DNA from: Bacillota bacterium
GTDB taxonomy: Bacteria; Bacillota; Sulfobacillia; Sulfobacillales; JAIMBI01
DNA length: 40,913 nucleotides
Direction of reading: 5' to 3'
NCBI GenBank assembly: GCA_021820465.1
Contig: JAKADP010000015.1
Coordinates: 1 to 40,913 of the forward strand
Part shown: positions 7,862 through 16,417 of the stretch, one piece after another
Numbering within the stretch: position 1 is the first letter of the stretch
How the letters are laid out: each line of letters begins with the position of its first letter
Notes under the pieces: generated by a model
Database searches by the model: none
Told to the model about the DNA's origin: nothing
Seen by the model: the letters and a program-made list of their open reading frames with translations, nothing else
Translations under genes and position numbers: made by a program

Positions 7862-8812
7862 TTAGAGGTGAAATGGCTGCACTACCATGGCCAGCACCGC
7901 CACCACAAAAGCCAGCCCCAAGAAATTCTCAATGCGAAACAGCCGCAGCTTGGCCAGCGAGGTCTCTATGCCCGCCACCACGGCGATAAACACCAAAAGC
8001 TTTATAGAAACCAGCAAGGCGCCCAGTGCGACGGCGCCTGCCCCCGGAGAGCTGGCCAAGCCCCAGGGGGTGACCAGGACGTTCACCAGGACAAGGCTCA
8101 GCACCATCAGCTTGCTGTGGCTGCCCCACTTGACCAGGGCCGCGGAGCGCCCGGAGAACTCGAGCGTCTTGGCCTCATCGATCATCGCCAGCTCAAAGTG
8201 CCCGGACGGATTGTCCACCGGGATGCGGCCCGTCTCCGCCAGGATGATCATGACGAAGGCCGCCACAATCAGCACGTGGGTGGGCGACACCAATGCCGCC
8301 GCTGACGTGGTCCAGTGCGCCTGCACCACGTATGGGATGGTGGAGTTGGCCGCAAACGACACCGAGAAAAACACGATCATGAAGATGGGCTCCACCAGCG
8401 AACTGACCATCCGGGTGCGGCTGGTTCCCATGGGGCCGTAGGGGTTGCCGCCATCGATGGCGGCCAGGGCCAGAAAGAACCCGCCCAGTCCTAGAATGAA
8501 GCCGGCCGCCACCATGTCCCCCATGAACGCCCAAAACAGCGGGAAGTCCGTCAGCGCCGGAATCAGCATGGTCACCAGCAGGGGCGCCACAAAGTACATA
8601 AAGGGGGCGAAGCGAAAGATCCAGGTGGACTCCTCCGACACCACCTCGTCCTTTTGCAAGAGCTTTATCAGGTCAAAATACGGCTGCCAGATGCTGGGCC
8701 CCAATCGGCCCTGCAGCCGCTCCTCGAAGCGGTTGAGCACGCCGCGGAACAGCGGTGCGGCCGCCACGACGAAGGCGACCTGGGCCGCGTTGAGCGCCAG
8801 GCCCTGGATCAT
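7862..8812 (-). CDS. hyfC: NuoH-like membrane subunit (HyfC / respiratory NADH dehydrogenase subunit 1 family)
   Basis: A membrane protein of about 316 residues homologous to NuoH/HyfC, the subunit that joins the peripheral arm to the membrane arm. Family signatures are RLGPSIWQPYFDLIKLLQKDE near the N terminus, AETGRIPVDNPSGHFELAM and IDEAKTLEFSGR in the middle (the E-x-E-R-P-like loop region), and several hydrophobic helices. Length is normal (HyfC about 315). The ATG at 8812 has GGGGGG seven bases upstream and is preferred over a TTG at 8833. It is the first gene of the operon. A promoter at 8954-8981 and a leader hairpin at 8839-8875 lie upstream. Confidence 0.9.
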   Translation of the reverse strand: MIQGLALNAAQVAFVVAAAPLFRGVLNRFEERLQGRLGPSIWQPYFDLIKLLQKDEVVSEESTWIFRFAPFMYFVAPLLVTMLIPALTDFPLFWAFMGDMVAAGFILGLGGFFLALAAIDGGNPYGPMGTSRTRMVSSLVEPIFMIVFFSVSFAANSTIPYVVQAHWTTSAAALVSPTHVLIVAAFVMIILAETGRIPVDNPSGHFELAMIDEAKTLEFSGRSAALVKWGSHSKLMVLSLVLVNVLVTPWGLASSPGAGAVALGALLVSIKLLVFIAVVAGIETSLAKLRLFRIENFLGLAFVVAVLAMVVQPFHL

Positions 8813-8838
8813 TCCGGTGCCCCCCGTCCGCAAAACAA

Positions 8839-8875
8839 AATGACTCCAGCAGCTCTGAGCCTGCCAGGAGTCATT
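8839..8875 (-). promoter_or_regulatory. Inverted repeat in the leader of the hydrogenase-like operon
   Basis: AATGACTCC (8839-8847) pairs perfectly with GGAGTCATT (8867-8875). After a one-base bulge the stem continues with GCAG/CTGC around an eight-base loop. It lies between the promoter and the hyfC start. It could be an operator or a leader RNA hairpin. A run of T follows on the transcribed strand (TTTTGTTTTG), so it also resembles an attenuator. Confidence 0.5.
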
Positions 8876-8953
8876 AACCGCTCAGCGGTATTTTTGGACT
8901 ATTGTCCGCGGCGGATTCCATCGCCGCTTGGCTTGGGCGTTGGGTCTCTGAAA

Positions 8954-8981
8954 AGTCTAACACCCCGTGAGCCCATGTCAA
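8954..8981 (-). promoter_or_regulatory. Sigma-A-type promoter for the hydrogenase-like operon
   Basis: On the minus strand TTGACA (8981-8976) is followed after 16 bases by TAGACT (8959-8954). The -35 is a perfect consensus and the -10 matches four of six. The surroundings are AT-rich against a GC-rich background. A transcript from here would have a leader of about 135 bases before hyfC. Confidence 0.6.
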
Positions 8982-9217
8982 TAAATTTGGTGGCTCAAGG
9001 GGAAGCTAGAGGGGCTTCTGATTCGTGGGCCAACGCGCGCAGCCTCTCTCGGTGCGGGCAGGGCGCAGGCGCAATGGACGGCGCTGGCGCTTGTGAGGAG
9101 CGCCGCATCTGGCGGGCTTGCGCTGTGCCCAAGCCATGTGCCGCTGGACGCCAAGTGGGCGACTTGTCGGCACGCGCCGCCAGTGCGGCGGGGCTCGCAA
9201 AGCGGCCGGCGTCGTCG
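8982..9217. other. Intergenic stretch between operon promoter and GNAT gene
   Basis: No frame here looks like a gene. A weak hairpin GAAGC/GCTTC (9002-9018) might end transcription of the GNAT gene, but it lacks a T-run. Nothing else was recognised. Confidence 0.4.
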
Positions 9218-9691
9218 TTAATCCGGCAGCGTCTTGCTCATCACGATGTTCGTCGGGGAGTACCCCATCCGCTCATACAGCGCGCGCGCTGCCGCATTGT
9301 GACCGAAGACATGGAGGCTGATCCGCGCGAGCCCACGCTCGCGGACATGCTGCTCCAGCACGGCCATGGCCTGTCGGCCATATCCCTGACGCCGGAACGG
9401 CGGCGCCACGTTAACGTCCCAAATCCAAGCCTCCCGCACTCCCGCTTGTTCGCGAATGCCATACCAGAGCATGCCTATCTCCTGACCGGTCGTCTCGTCC
9501 AACAAGGTCAAGAGGTACTGCCCCGGCGTTTGCGTGCCGTCCGGCAGCAGTTCGGCGAATTCTTTCTCTGCTTGGGCGGAGGCGGTGTCGGGCGACCAGC
9601 GCCCCGAGCGAACATGCTCGTCGGCATAATGCTGTATGGAAGTTGCCACGTATTCCTCAAAGGCCGCCTCCGTCATCGGGTTCAACCTCAC
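9218..9691 (-). CDS. GNAT-family N-acetyltransferase
   Basis: About 157 residues with the GNAT fold, which moves an acetyl group from acetyl-CoA to an amine. The substrate is not evident. The acetyl-CoA loop reads VAPPFRRQGYGRQAM, followed by the helix AVLEQHVRERGL, the strand ARISLHVFGHN and the C-terminal AARALYERMGY motif. GTG 9691 is chosen as start because AGGAGG stands eight bases before it; GTG 9694 would leave only five. The open frame extends about 80 codons further upstream, but that part has no family similarity. The closest relatives are probably RimI/YhfO-like acetyltransferases of stress or resistance type. It is a single gene, not obviously in an operon. Confidence 0.8.
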   Translation of the reverse strand: MRLNPMTEAAFEEYVATSIQHYADEHVRSGRWSPDTASAQAEKEFAELLPDGTQTPGQYLLTLLDETTGQEIGMLWYGIREQAGVREAWIWDVNVAPPFRRQGYGRQAMAVLEQHVRERGLARISLHVFGHNAAARALYERMGYSPTNIVMSKTLPD

Positions 9692-9964
9692 CACCGAGCC
9701 CTCCTGTCCGTGGCACCCCGGGAATCCTGGGGGGCCTATGCCTGTTGCCTTCGAACCGCGTGGCCAGTCTGCGACCCGCGGGAAGGGGGCGCCAGTGTAC
9801 CGGGGACCACTCTTATCGGAGGAACTTCGGTGGGCTCGGCCATGTTCCTGCTGGCCGCGCCGGTGGCCGGCGCCTCGGTCCTCAAATGTCCGGCGCATCG
9901 CGCAGGGGGCGATCTGGCTGTACGACATGGGCGAACGCTTGGCTGCTGGTCACTTCTGTCCCCT

Positions 9965-10735
9965 TCAGCGGCGGACCCCCACCAGCAGGACCCGGTACTT
10001 CAAAAACGTGTCGTCGCAGTACAGGGCCTGGCGGACGGCCTCGGGCCAGCGATCCATCCGCTCAAAGGCGGCCTGCCCTTCGGGAGAGTCGGGGGCGACC
10101 GGGGCAAGCCACTCCTCCCGCGTCATGGGCTCCACGGTCAGCTCCACCCACTGCAGGCCAAAGCCGGCGTCCAACAGGTGGCCGATCCACTGGTCGACGG
10201 TCTGCGCTTGCGCGTGGGAGCGGTCTCGGAGGCGCTCCACCTCGTTCAGGGCATCCATGCTGGCGGCAGGCGCCGTCATGTCGGAGACCGCCAGCCGCCC
10301 CCCGGGCTTGAGCACCCGGCGGCTTTCGCGGAGCACCCGCGGCAGATCCGGGAAGTGGTGCGCGGCCCGGCGGCAGACGACGGCATCAAATTGGCCGTCA
10401 GGGCATGGGAGCTGGGCGGCGTCGGCCTCGATCCACGCAATCGGCTGGGGCAGCGGCCGCTCCTGCTCCGCCGCGCGGGCAACGGCCAGCATTTCGGGGG
10501 TCAGGTCGGCCGCGGTGACCTTGAGGCCGCGCTCCGCGAGGCGAAGGGCGACGTGGCCAGGACCCGTGGCCAGGTCGAGGGCCGCCTGGCCGGGCTGCGG
10601 ATCCAGCGCATCCAACAGCCGGCCCAAGTCTGACCCGCGGGCATGCCGCTCACTGACGGCATACGCGCGGGCATGCTGGCCAAAGTAGCGCTGGACATCG
10701 TGCGGCCCACCCGGTGAAGTCTCTTGTCTGCTCAC
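9965..10735 (-). CDS. Class I SAM-dependent methyltransferase (UbiE/Methyltransf_11 type)
   Basis: About 256 residues. Motif I is LDLATGPGHVALRLAERG, followed by the acidic VTAADLTPEML, then the FDAVVCRRAAHHFPDLP segment and LKPGGRLAVSDM. These are the classic SAM-binding landmarks of UbiE/COQ5-like methyltransferases. The acceptor molecule cannot be read from sequence. GTG 10735 is the likely start: GGGAGG is ten bases upstream, and the open frame beyond it runs back through the intergenic region. A small GC hairpin (CGGGGG/CCCCCG, 10759-10774) stands just before the ribosome binding site. It is transcribed divergently from the LysR-type regulator, which suggests that regulator as its controller. 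Confidence 0.85.
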   Translation of the reverse strand: MSRQETSPGGPHDVQRYFGQHARAYAVSERHARGSDLGRLLDALDPQPGQAALDLATGPGHVALRLAERGLKVTAADLTPEMLAVARAAEQERPLPQPIAWIEADAAQLPCPDGQFDAVVCRRAAHHFPDLPRVLRESRRVLKPGGRLAVSDMTAPAASMDALNEVERLRDRSHAQAQTVDQWIGHLLDAGFGLQWVELTVEPMTREEWLAPVAPDSPEGQAAFERMDRWPEAVRQALYCDDTFLKYRVLLVGVRR

Positions 10736-10827
10736 GACATGGCCACCTCCCTGTAATACGGGGGCGCTCCCCCGACGCCTACTGTAAGGGAATGTCCCAA
10801 GCGAGTGGCGCGTGTCGTGCAACTGTG

Positions 10828-10844
10828 GTTGCATAGATTGCAAC
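10828..10844. promoter_or_regulatory. LysR-type operator (T-N11-A box)
   Basis: GTTGCA, five bases (TAGAT), then TGCAAC: a perfect 6+6 palindrome containing the T-N11-A core expected for LysR-type regulators. A third half-site TGCAAC lies at 10818-10823. It sits between the divergent methyltransferase and lysR genes, 21 bases before the lysR start. Confidence 0.65.
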
Positions 10845-10865
10845 GAAGCAAGAGGGGGTGGAGCC

Positions 10866-11759
10866 GTGAAGCTTCCCGAGCTGGACCTGAAGGACATGGC
10901 GCTGGCGGCGGCACTGGCCGACAGCCGGCACTTGGGGGCGGCGGCTCGGCACGTGGGACTGTCCGTGTCGGCGGCCAGCCATCGCCTGTCCCAGCTGGAA
11001 GAGCGCCTTGGGGTGCCGCTGTTTCATCGCGCGCCCCGCGGCATGGTGCTCACAGACCAGGGAGCGCGCTTTGTGGCCGAGGCGCGGCGCGCGCTGGAGG
11101 CGGCTCAGGCCGCCGCTGCCGCGGTGGGCGGGGAGCACCCCGTCATTCGCGTCGGCTCGGCCTGGCTCATGGCCACCACGTGGCTGCCCCCATTGCTGGC
11201 GTCGCTGACCCACGCCCACGCGGACCAGATGGTCGAGGTGGCCACGGGCCGGTCGCGGGAGGTGGCGCGCTGGGTGGAGGAGGGCCGAGTGCGGGTGGGC
11301 TTGGTGCGAGCCACGGAGGCGCGTCCGGGCGTGCGCGCCTTTGTGGTGGGTGCGGATCCCGTGGTGCTGGTGGCCCCTCGGAGCCACCCGTGGGTGCGCG
11401 AGGGGCCGCTGCCCGAGGAAATGGACCGGGTGGCGTTTGTCGATGTGTCGCGCGACACGGGCTTTGGCCAGTTCGTGGCCGAAGCCCAAGGGCACCTGGG
11501 CATCCACTGGCCCACCGCCGTGCGGGTGGATCACCTGGAGGCGGCGCTGGCGCTGGTCGAGGCCGGAGTGGGCCCGTCCGTCCTGCCGTTTTCGCTGGTG
11601 CACCGGAGAGGGGGGGCAGCCGTCGCGCCGGTGGCCGTCTCGGGGCTCGTGTGGCCCCGACGGCCGCTGGCACTGGTCATTCGCGCCGGTGAGGCGCTCC
11701 CGCCGTGGGCCGCCGCGTGGCCGGCCCTGCTGCGCAGCTTGGTGCAGCGGCAAGGGTAG
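10866..11759 (+). CDS. LysR-family transcriptional regulator
   Basis: About 297 residues, the normal length. The N-terminal winged helix-turn-helix is clear: HLGAAARHVGLSVSAASHR, then LSQLEERLGVPLFHRAPRG and LTDQGARFV (residues about 20-70). The rest is a periplasmic-binding-like effector domain ending near LPPWAAAWPALLRSL. GTG 10866 is chosen because a G-rich site (AGGGGGTGGAG) precedes it and the family normally begins a few residues before the first helix; the frame is open 18 codons further up but overlaps the operator. The effector and targets are unknown. The divergent methyltransferase and its own promoter are the natural targets through the palindrome at 10828. Confidence 0.88.
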   Translation: MKLPELDLKDMALAAALADSRHLGAAARHVGLSVSAASHRLSQLEERLGVPLFHRAPRGMVLTDQGARFVAEARRALEAAQAAAAAVGGEHPVIRVGSAWLMATTWLPPLLASLTHAHADQMVEVATGRSREVARWVEEGRVRVGLVRATEARPGVRAFVVGADPVVLVAPRSHPWVREGPLPEEMDRVAFVDVSRDTGFGQFVAEAQGHLGIHWPTAVRVDHLEAALALVEAGVGPSVLPFSLVHRRGGAAVAPVAVSGLVWPRRPLALVIRAGEALPPWAAAWPALLRSLVQRQG

Positions 11760-11764
11760 GGGCG

Positions 11765-12586
11765 CTACCCGGCAATGGGGTGTCGCTCTAAGAAGTCGAG
11801 CAGCAGGTGGTTGACAATCCCGGGCGTCTCGATGTGCGGCAGATGGCCCGCGTTCTCGATCACCGTCAGCTCGGCCGTGGGCACCCGAGACGCCAGGACC
11901 CGCCCATATTCGACGGGGACAATTTGGTCGTGCCGGCCCCAAATCAGGAGAACGGGCATGGTGAGCCGCGGCAGCGCCTCCGTGCGGTCCGGGCCCACGG
12001 GGGAGGCGCTCATGTATCGCCGAAACGACTCCCGGCCGCGGTTCAGCGCCTCCGCGTCTTCCAATGTCCGGTACGGCGTAGTGCGCCGATAGTGGTCAGG
12101 GTCATGCACCAGCTCCTTGAGGTAGCGGTCGGGCGGAATGTCGAGCGGGTTTTTGGGCGCCAGTCCCTCGATGAGGACCGCCACGGCGTCCAGCAGCACC
12201 AGGTGCGACAGCCGGTCGGGGCGGCGAATGGCGGCCGCCGTGGCCACCCGGCCGCCCATGGAATTGCCTCCCACGACCGCCCGCTCCAAGCCCAGCGCGT
12301 CCATCCAATCCAACAGCACCGGACCCAGGTCATCCACCGTCTGAACCCCCGGAATCCACTGGGAGCCGCCGTGGCCCGGCAGGTCGGGCGCCATCACCCG
12401 AAACTGGCCGGAGAGACCCTCCAGTTGGTACCAGAACGCCTTGCCCGTGCCGCCGCCCCCGTGCAGCAGGACGAGGGGATAGCCCGTGCCCGCCTCCAGG
12501 TGAGTCATGGGCCCTCCGCGCACGGTCGTGGTCACGTGCCGCAGCTCACTCGCCGATGTCCACTCCTCTGCGGGATGCTTCGCCAC
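11765..12586 (-). CDS. Alpha/beta-fold hydrolase
   Basis: A 273-residue hydrolase with a complete catalytic triad in canonical places: nucleophile Ser109 in GGNSMGG, Asp220 in GRHDQIVP, His248 in NAGHLPH. The oxyanion region is LLHGGGGTGKAFW and the DLPGHGGS loop follows. The fold and HGGGG box resemble the 2-hydroxy-6-oxohepta-2,4-dienoate hydrolase / MhpC group, but the substrate cannot be assigned. The GTG start has GGAGGAGG eight bases upstream. It is convergent with lysR (5 bases apart). Confidence 0.85.
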   Translation of the reverse strand: MAKHPAEEWTSASELRHVTTTVRGGPMTHLEAGTGYPLVLLHGGGGTGKAFWYQLEGLSGQFRVMAPDLPGHGGSQWIPGVQTVDDLGPVLLDWMDALGLERAVVGGNSMGGRVATAAAIRRPDRLSHLVLLDAVAVLIEGLAPKNPLDIPPDRYLKELVHDPDHYRRTTPYRTLEDAEALNRGRESFRRYMSASPVGPDRTEALPRLTMPVLLIWGRHDQIVPVEYGRVLASRVPTAELTVIENAGHLPHIETPGIVNHLLLDFLERHPIAG

Positions 12587-12676
12587 TGTCGGGTCCTCCT
12601 CCCGTGGCGCTCCGTTGTCATACAGTTTCCGAGTCGCCGTGCTTTAAATTGTAACCTATGGCGCAGTCCGATGCAT

Positions 12677-12707
12677 GAAAATGGTGGGCCGACGACATCG
12701 GCCCACC
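12677..12707 (-). terminator. Rho-independent terminator after hppA
   Basis: On the minus strand GGTGGGCCGA and TCGGCCCACC form a perfect 10-bp stem (12707-12698 with 12692-12683) around a 5-base loop, followed by ATTTTC. It lies 22 bases beyond the hppA stop. Confidence 0.7.
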
Positions 12708-12728
12708 GCTCTCATGCGCTTGCCGCCC

Positions 12729-14756
12729 TTAGAAGTGGATCAGGTAGTGCACGGCAAACACGGGGCCGATCAGGAGCGCCACAATGTTGACCACCTTGAT
12801 CATGGGGTTGATGGCGGGCCCGGCGGTATCCTTGTAGGGATCGCCCACCGTGTCGCCCGTGACGGCGGCCGCATGCGCCTCCGTGCCCTTGCCTCCATAG
12901 TGGCCCTCTTCGATGTACTTTTTGGCGTTGTCCCAGGCTCCGCCGCCCGCGGTCATCTGGATGCCCAGGAACAGGCCGGTGACAATGACCCCCACCAAGA
13001 GGCCCCCCAGCGCGAGCGGCCCCAGCAAGAGCGCCACGATGATGGGCGCCAAGACGGGAATGAGGCCCGGGAGCACCATTTCCTTTAAGGCGGCCCGGGT
13101 CACGATGTCCACGGTCCGGGCGTAGTCGGGCACGGCCGTCCCCTCCATCAGGCCCTTGACCTCCCGGAACTGCCGCCGCACTTCTTCCACGACAGCCATG
13201 GCCGCGCGGCCGACGGCTTCCATAGCGAGCGCGCCGAACAGAAACGGGAGGATGCCGCCTAGGAACAGCCCGACCAGCACCAGCGGACTCTCCAAGCTAA
13301 ACGTGAGGTGCAGGTGGTTTCGGACGGAGAGCTCCTGCGTGAAGGCGGAGAAGAGGACGATGGCCGCCAAGCCCGCCGAGCCAATGGCGTAGCCCTTGGT
13401 GACGGCCTTGGTGGTGTTGCCGACCGCGTCCAGCGGGTCGGTGATGGCGCGGACCTTCTCGTCCATGCCCGACATTTCGGCGATGCCGCCGGCGTTGTCG
13501 GTGATGGGCCCAAACGCATCAATGGTGATGATGATGCCCGTCATGGACAGCATCCCCATGGCCGCCACGCCCACCCCGTACAGCCCCAGGCCGAAGTGCG
13601 TCCCCAAAATATACGACGCGATGATGCCCGCGACGATGACCAAGACCGGCAGCGCAGTGGCTTTCATGCCCACGGCGAGTCCGGTAATGATGTTGGTGGC
13701 GTGCCCGGTCTGCGACGCGGCCGCAATCCGCCGGACGGGTCCGAAGCTCGAGGACGTGAAGAAGTCGGTAATGTACATGATGAGCACTGTCACCGCGAGC
13801 CCCACTAGGGCGGCTCCAAACAGATAGCGCCAGTTCGGGCCGCCGATGATATCCTGCGACACCAGCCAAAAGCCGACCGCCGACAGGATCACCGTAACCC
13901 ACAGACTGGTGTACAGCGTGCTCATGATCGCCGTGCCCTTGGGCGTGCGGAGCGCCAGCACTCCAATGATGGAGGCGATGATCGCCACGCCGCCGATGTA
14001 CAGCGGATAGAGAATCACGCTCATGGACGGATGCGTGAGGTAGCCCAGCACCATGGCCGCCACCGCGGTGACCGCGTAGGTTTCAAACAGGTCGGCCGCC
14101 ATGCCCGCGTCGTCGCCGACGTTGTCGCCGACGTTGTCCGCAATCACGGCCGGGTTGCGCGGGTCGTCTTCGGGAATCCCAGCCTCGACCTTGCCCACCA
14201 GGTCCGCTCCCACATCGGCCGCCTTCGTATAAATGCCGCCGCCCAGTCGGGCAAACACCGAGATCAAGCTGGCGCCGAAGGCAAACCCCAAGAGGTCGGC
14301 CGGGGCGGAGGCGAACCGGGCTGACACAGACAGGCCCAATAGGCCCAGCCCCACGACAAACAGGCCCGTCACGGCCCCGCCGCGCACCGCCACCTTCAGG
14401 GCAGCGGGGAGCCCATGGGTCGCTGCCTCGGCCGTGCGCACGTTGGCGCGCACCGACACGCTCATCCCGATGTACCCGGCACTGGCGGACAGCACCGAGC
14501 CCACCACGAAAAAGATGGCAGTCTCCAGGTTTAACACGAGCCAAATGACGAAAAACAGGACGACGGCCACCATGCCGATGGTCCGGTACTGGCGGTTCAG
14601 AAAGGCAAAAGCCCCATCTTGAATCGCCTTCGCAATGCGCTGCATCACCTCATTGCCGGGGGGCAGACGGAGAATCCAGCTAATCAAAATGCCCCCATAC
14701 GCCAGAGCGACGAGGGCGGCCACAATAGGAAAAACCAGTTCGCCCCAGTTTGCCAT
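12729..14756 (-). CDS. hppA: K+-independent membrane-bound proton-pumping pyrophosphatase
   Basis: A 675-residue integral membrane pump with about 16 helices that couples hydrolysis of pyrophosphate to proton export. The substrate site is intact: [20 protein letters not shown] (from residue 181), [13 protein letters not shown] (207-219), and later the C-terminal [18 protein letters not shown]. The selectivity segment reads [15 protein letters not shown], with Lys450 and Thr453 where K+-dependent enzymes have Ala and Gly, so the K+-independent class is predicted. The ATG start is preceded by AGGAGG at an unusually long 14-base spacing, inside the imperfect palindrome AGGAGGACATCTCCT. It has its own promoter and terminator, so it is probably monocistronic. 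Confidence 0.96.
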   Translation of the reverse strand: MANWGELVFPIVAALVALAYGGILISWILRLPPGNEVMQRIAKAIQDGAFAFLNRQYRTIGMVAVVLFFVIWLVLNLETAIFFVVGSVLSASAGYIGMSVSVRANVRTAEAATHGLPAALKVAVRGGAVTGLFVVGLGLLGLSVSARFASAPADLLGFAFGASLISVFARLGGGIYTKAADVGADLVGKVEAGIPEDDPRNPAVIADNVGDNVGDDAGMAADLFETYAVTAVAAMVLGYLTHPSMSVILYPLYIGGVAIIASIIGVLALRTPKGTAIMSTLYTSLWVTVILSAVGFWLVSQDIIGGPNWRYLFGAALVGLAVTVLIMYITDFFTSSSFGPVRRIAAASQTGHATNIITGLAVGMKATALPVLVIVAGIIASYILGTHFGLGLYGVGVAAMGMLSMTGIIITIDAFGPITDNAGGIAEMSGMDEKVRAITDPLDAVGNTTKAVTKGYAIGSAGLAAIVLFSAFTQELSVRNHLHLTFSLESPLVLVGLFLGGILPFLFGALAMEAVGRAAMAVVEEVRRQFREVKGLMEGTAVPDYARTVDIVTRAALKEMVLPGLIPVLAPIIVALLLGPLALGGLLVGVIVTGLFLGIQMTAGGGAWDNAKKYIEEGHYGGKGTEAHAAAVTGDTVGDPYKDTAGPAINPMIKVVNIVALLIGPVFAVHYLIHF

Positions 14757-14796
14757 AACTTAGGAGATGTCCTCCTCTCATCGGATGCCGCGTCCA

Positions 14797-14825
14797 ATTA
14801 TGGGGAAGGGTCCGGGAAGCGTCAA
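14797..14825 (-). promoter_or_regulatory. Sigma-A-type promoter of hppA
   Basis: On the minus strand TTGACG (14825-14820), a 17-base spacer and CATAAT (14802-14797). Each box matches five of six consensus positions at ideal spacing, about 40 bases before the hppA start. Confidence 0.65.
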
Positions 14826-14949
14826 CAAGCACAATCAATAGAAGGGAGTGCTTTGCAGGGGCACGGGCTCGCGGCGCGGAGAGGCTGGCGCCGGCTGCCC
14901 GGCGCAAGGCTATACTGGGGTCAGCAGATCGGCCCGGCGGAGGTGAGAT

Positions 14950-15966
14950 GTGGCCACGGTGGCGGATGGGGGCGAGGCGTGGGTGATCGAGGCGGTGCGG
15001 CGCCGCATGGGACCCCCGCCGGCCGGCGCCATTGGCATCGGCGATGATGCCGCGGTGCTGGCCGTCCCTGGGGGCGGGCGGATCCTGGCGTCGCAGGACA
15101 TGCTGGTCGAGGGCATCCACTTTCGCCGCGAGTGGATGCCGCCGGAGCGGATCGGCGCCAAGGCCGTGGCGGTGAATGTGAGTGACATAGCCGCAATGGG
15201 CGGTCGGCCCTTTGCCCTGCTGATGGCGCTGGCGCTGCCGGGGGCGCTGGAGCAGGCGTGGGTGCTGCGCCTGCTGGACGGGGTGGCCGAGGCGGCGCTG
15301 CGGGTCGGAGCCCCTGTCGTGGGCGGAGACACCGTCGGGTCGCCGGACGGGGTGGTGCTGGACATCGCGGTCCTGGGCACGGCCGCGCTGCCCACCCTGC
15401 GCGCCGGCGCCCAGCCCGGAGACTGGCTGGTGGTGACCGGCCCGCTGGGCGGATCGGCGGCCGGACTCGCCTGCTTCCAGGCGGGAGCCGTGTGGCCGGG
15501 GGCCGAGCCGCTCGAAGCCGCCGCCCTCTGCCGGCACGCCTGCCCACCCGAGCGGCTTGAGGCGGGCCGCATTCTGGCCGGCCATGCGCACGCGATGACG
15601 GATATTTCCGATGGATTCTGGACCGAGGTGTCTGCTCTGGTGGACCCGGTGGGCCTCGGTGCCGCCGTCGACCAGGAGCGCGTGCCGATATGGCCCCGAG
15701 CCGTCGATGTGGCGCGCCACCTGGGCGCCTCCTCGAGCCAGCCGCTCGGGTGGGCGCTTTGGGGCGGCGAAGACTACGAGCTGCTGGCGGCGGTGCCGCC
15801 CAATGCGTGGGCGGCACTTGAGGGGGAGCTGCTGGCCGTCGGCGTGCAGGCGGCCGTCGTGGGGCGCGTCGAGCCGGGCCCCGGCGTGTGGCTCCAGCGG
15901 GCCGGCCAGCGTGTGCCCATGGACAGCGCATCCCGAGGGGGGTTTGACCACTTTGGCCCACGATAG
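14950..15966 (+). CDS. thiL: Thiamine-monophosphate kinase
   Basis: A 338-residue PurM-fold kinase that phosphorylates thiamine monophosphate to thiamine pyrophosphate with ATP. Visible motifs are GIGDDAAVL near residue 30, the metal-binding MLVEGIHFRREW, NVSDIAAMGGRP, VGGDTVGS, and DISDGFWTEV with WGGEDYELLAA in the C-terminal half. Length is typical (about 320-340). The GTG start follows GGAGGTGAG at six bases. A -10-like TATACT (14911-14916) lies upstream without a good -35. It is the first gene of a plus-strand cluster; its last 14 bases overlap the start of tsaE, an arrangement (thiL-tsaE-tsaB-rimI) found in several bacteria. Confidence 0.93.
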   Translation: MATVADGGEAWVIEAVRRRMGPPPAGAIGIGDDAAVLAVPGGGRILASQDMLVEGIHFRREWMPPERIGAKAVAVNVSDIAAMGGRPFALLMALALPGALEQAWVLRLLDGVAEAALRVGAPVVGGDTVGSPDGVVLDIAVLGTAALPTLRAGAQPGDWLVVTGPLGGSAAGLACFQAGAVWPGAEPLEAAALCRHACPPERLEAGRILAGHAHAMTDISDGFWTEVSALVDPVGLGAAVDQERVPIWPRAVDVARHLGASSSQPLGWALWGGEDYELLAAVPPNAWAALEGELLAVGVQAAVVGRVEPGPGVWLQRAGQRVPMDSASRGGFDHFGPR

Positions 15967-16417
15967 CGCCAGGCTGGTGTGGTCCGCCCAGGCCGCCGAT
16001 GCGGACCACCTGCGGGCGCTGGGGGCGGCGCTCGCGGAGAAATTTCCTCCGCCCCAGGTGGTGTTGCTGTCCGGGCCGCTGGGGGTGGGCAAAACCACGC
16101 TGGTGCAGGGCTGGCTCAGCGGACTCGGGGTCGCCGACCACGTGAAGTCGCCCACGTTTGACTTGGTGCATCCGCACGCCTGGCCGGGCGGCCTGGCGTA
16201 TCACGTGGATTTGTATCGGCTGAGCCCCACCCCGCCGCCCGAGGAGTTGGACGTGCCGCTGCCGCCCGACCACGGCGTGGTGCTGGTGGAGTGGGGCGAG
16301 CCGTGGCGCCGGTACGCGCCCAAGCGGCTAGACGTGGAGCTGTCCTGGCCGCCGTCGGGCGGGGAGGGGCGGTCGGTGGCGGTTTGGGCGGTCGGGAGCG
16401 AGGGCGGCGCACCATGA
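15953..16417 (+). CDS. tsaE: tRNA t6A synthesis ATPase TsaE (YjeE)
   Basis: About 154 residues. It is the ATPase that drives the TsaB-TsaD cycle in making N6-threonylcarbamoyladenosine at tRNA position 37. Walker A is GPLGVGKTT (residues about 41-49). VKSPTFDLVHPH and AYHVDLYRL are the conserved switch-like strands, and VVLVEWGEPW is the Walker B-like end. A TTG at 15953 is proposed as start, ten bases after GAGGGGGG and inside the end of thiL; TTG 15944 is too close to that site. The gene ends in ATGA overlapping tsaB. The start is uncertain, the identity is not. Confidence 0.9.
   Translation: MAHDSARLVWSAQAADADHLRALGAALAEKFPPPQVVLLSGPLGVGKTTLVQGWLSGLGVADHVKSPTFDLVHPHAWPGGLAYHVDLYRLSPTPPPEELDVPLPPDHGVVLVEWGEPWRRYAPKRLDVELSWPPSGGEGRSVAVWAVGSEGGAP

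Noticed and set aside
4147-8812. Calling the operon a true hydrogenase-4 (H2-evolving) complex
   Set aside because: The large subunit lacks all NiFe ligands and no maturation genes are present.
8654-10633. A 659-codon plus-strand frame across hyfC, GNAT and methyltransferase genes
   Set aside because: It crosses three real genes on the other strand and two intergenic gaps, with no protein family pattern.
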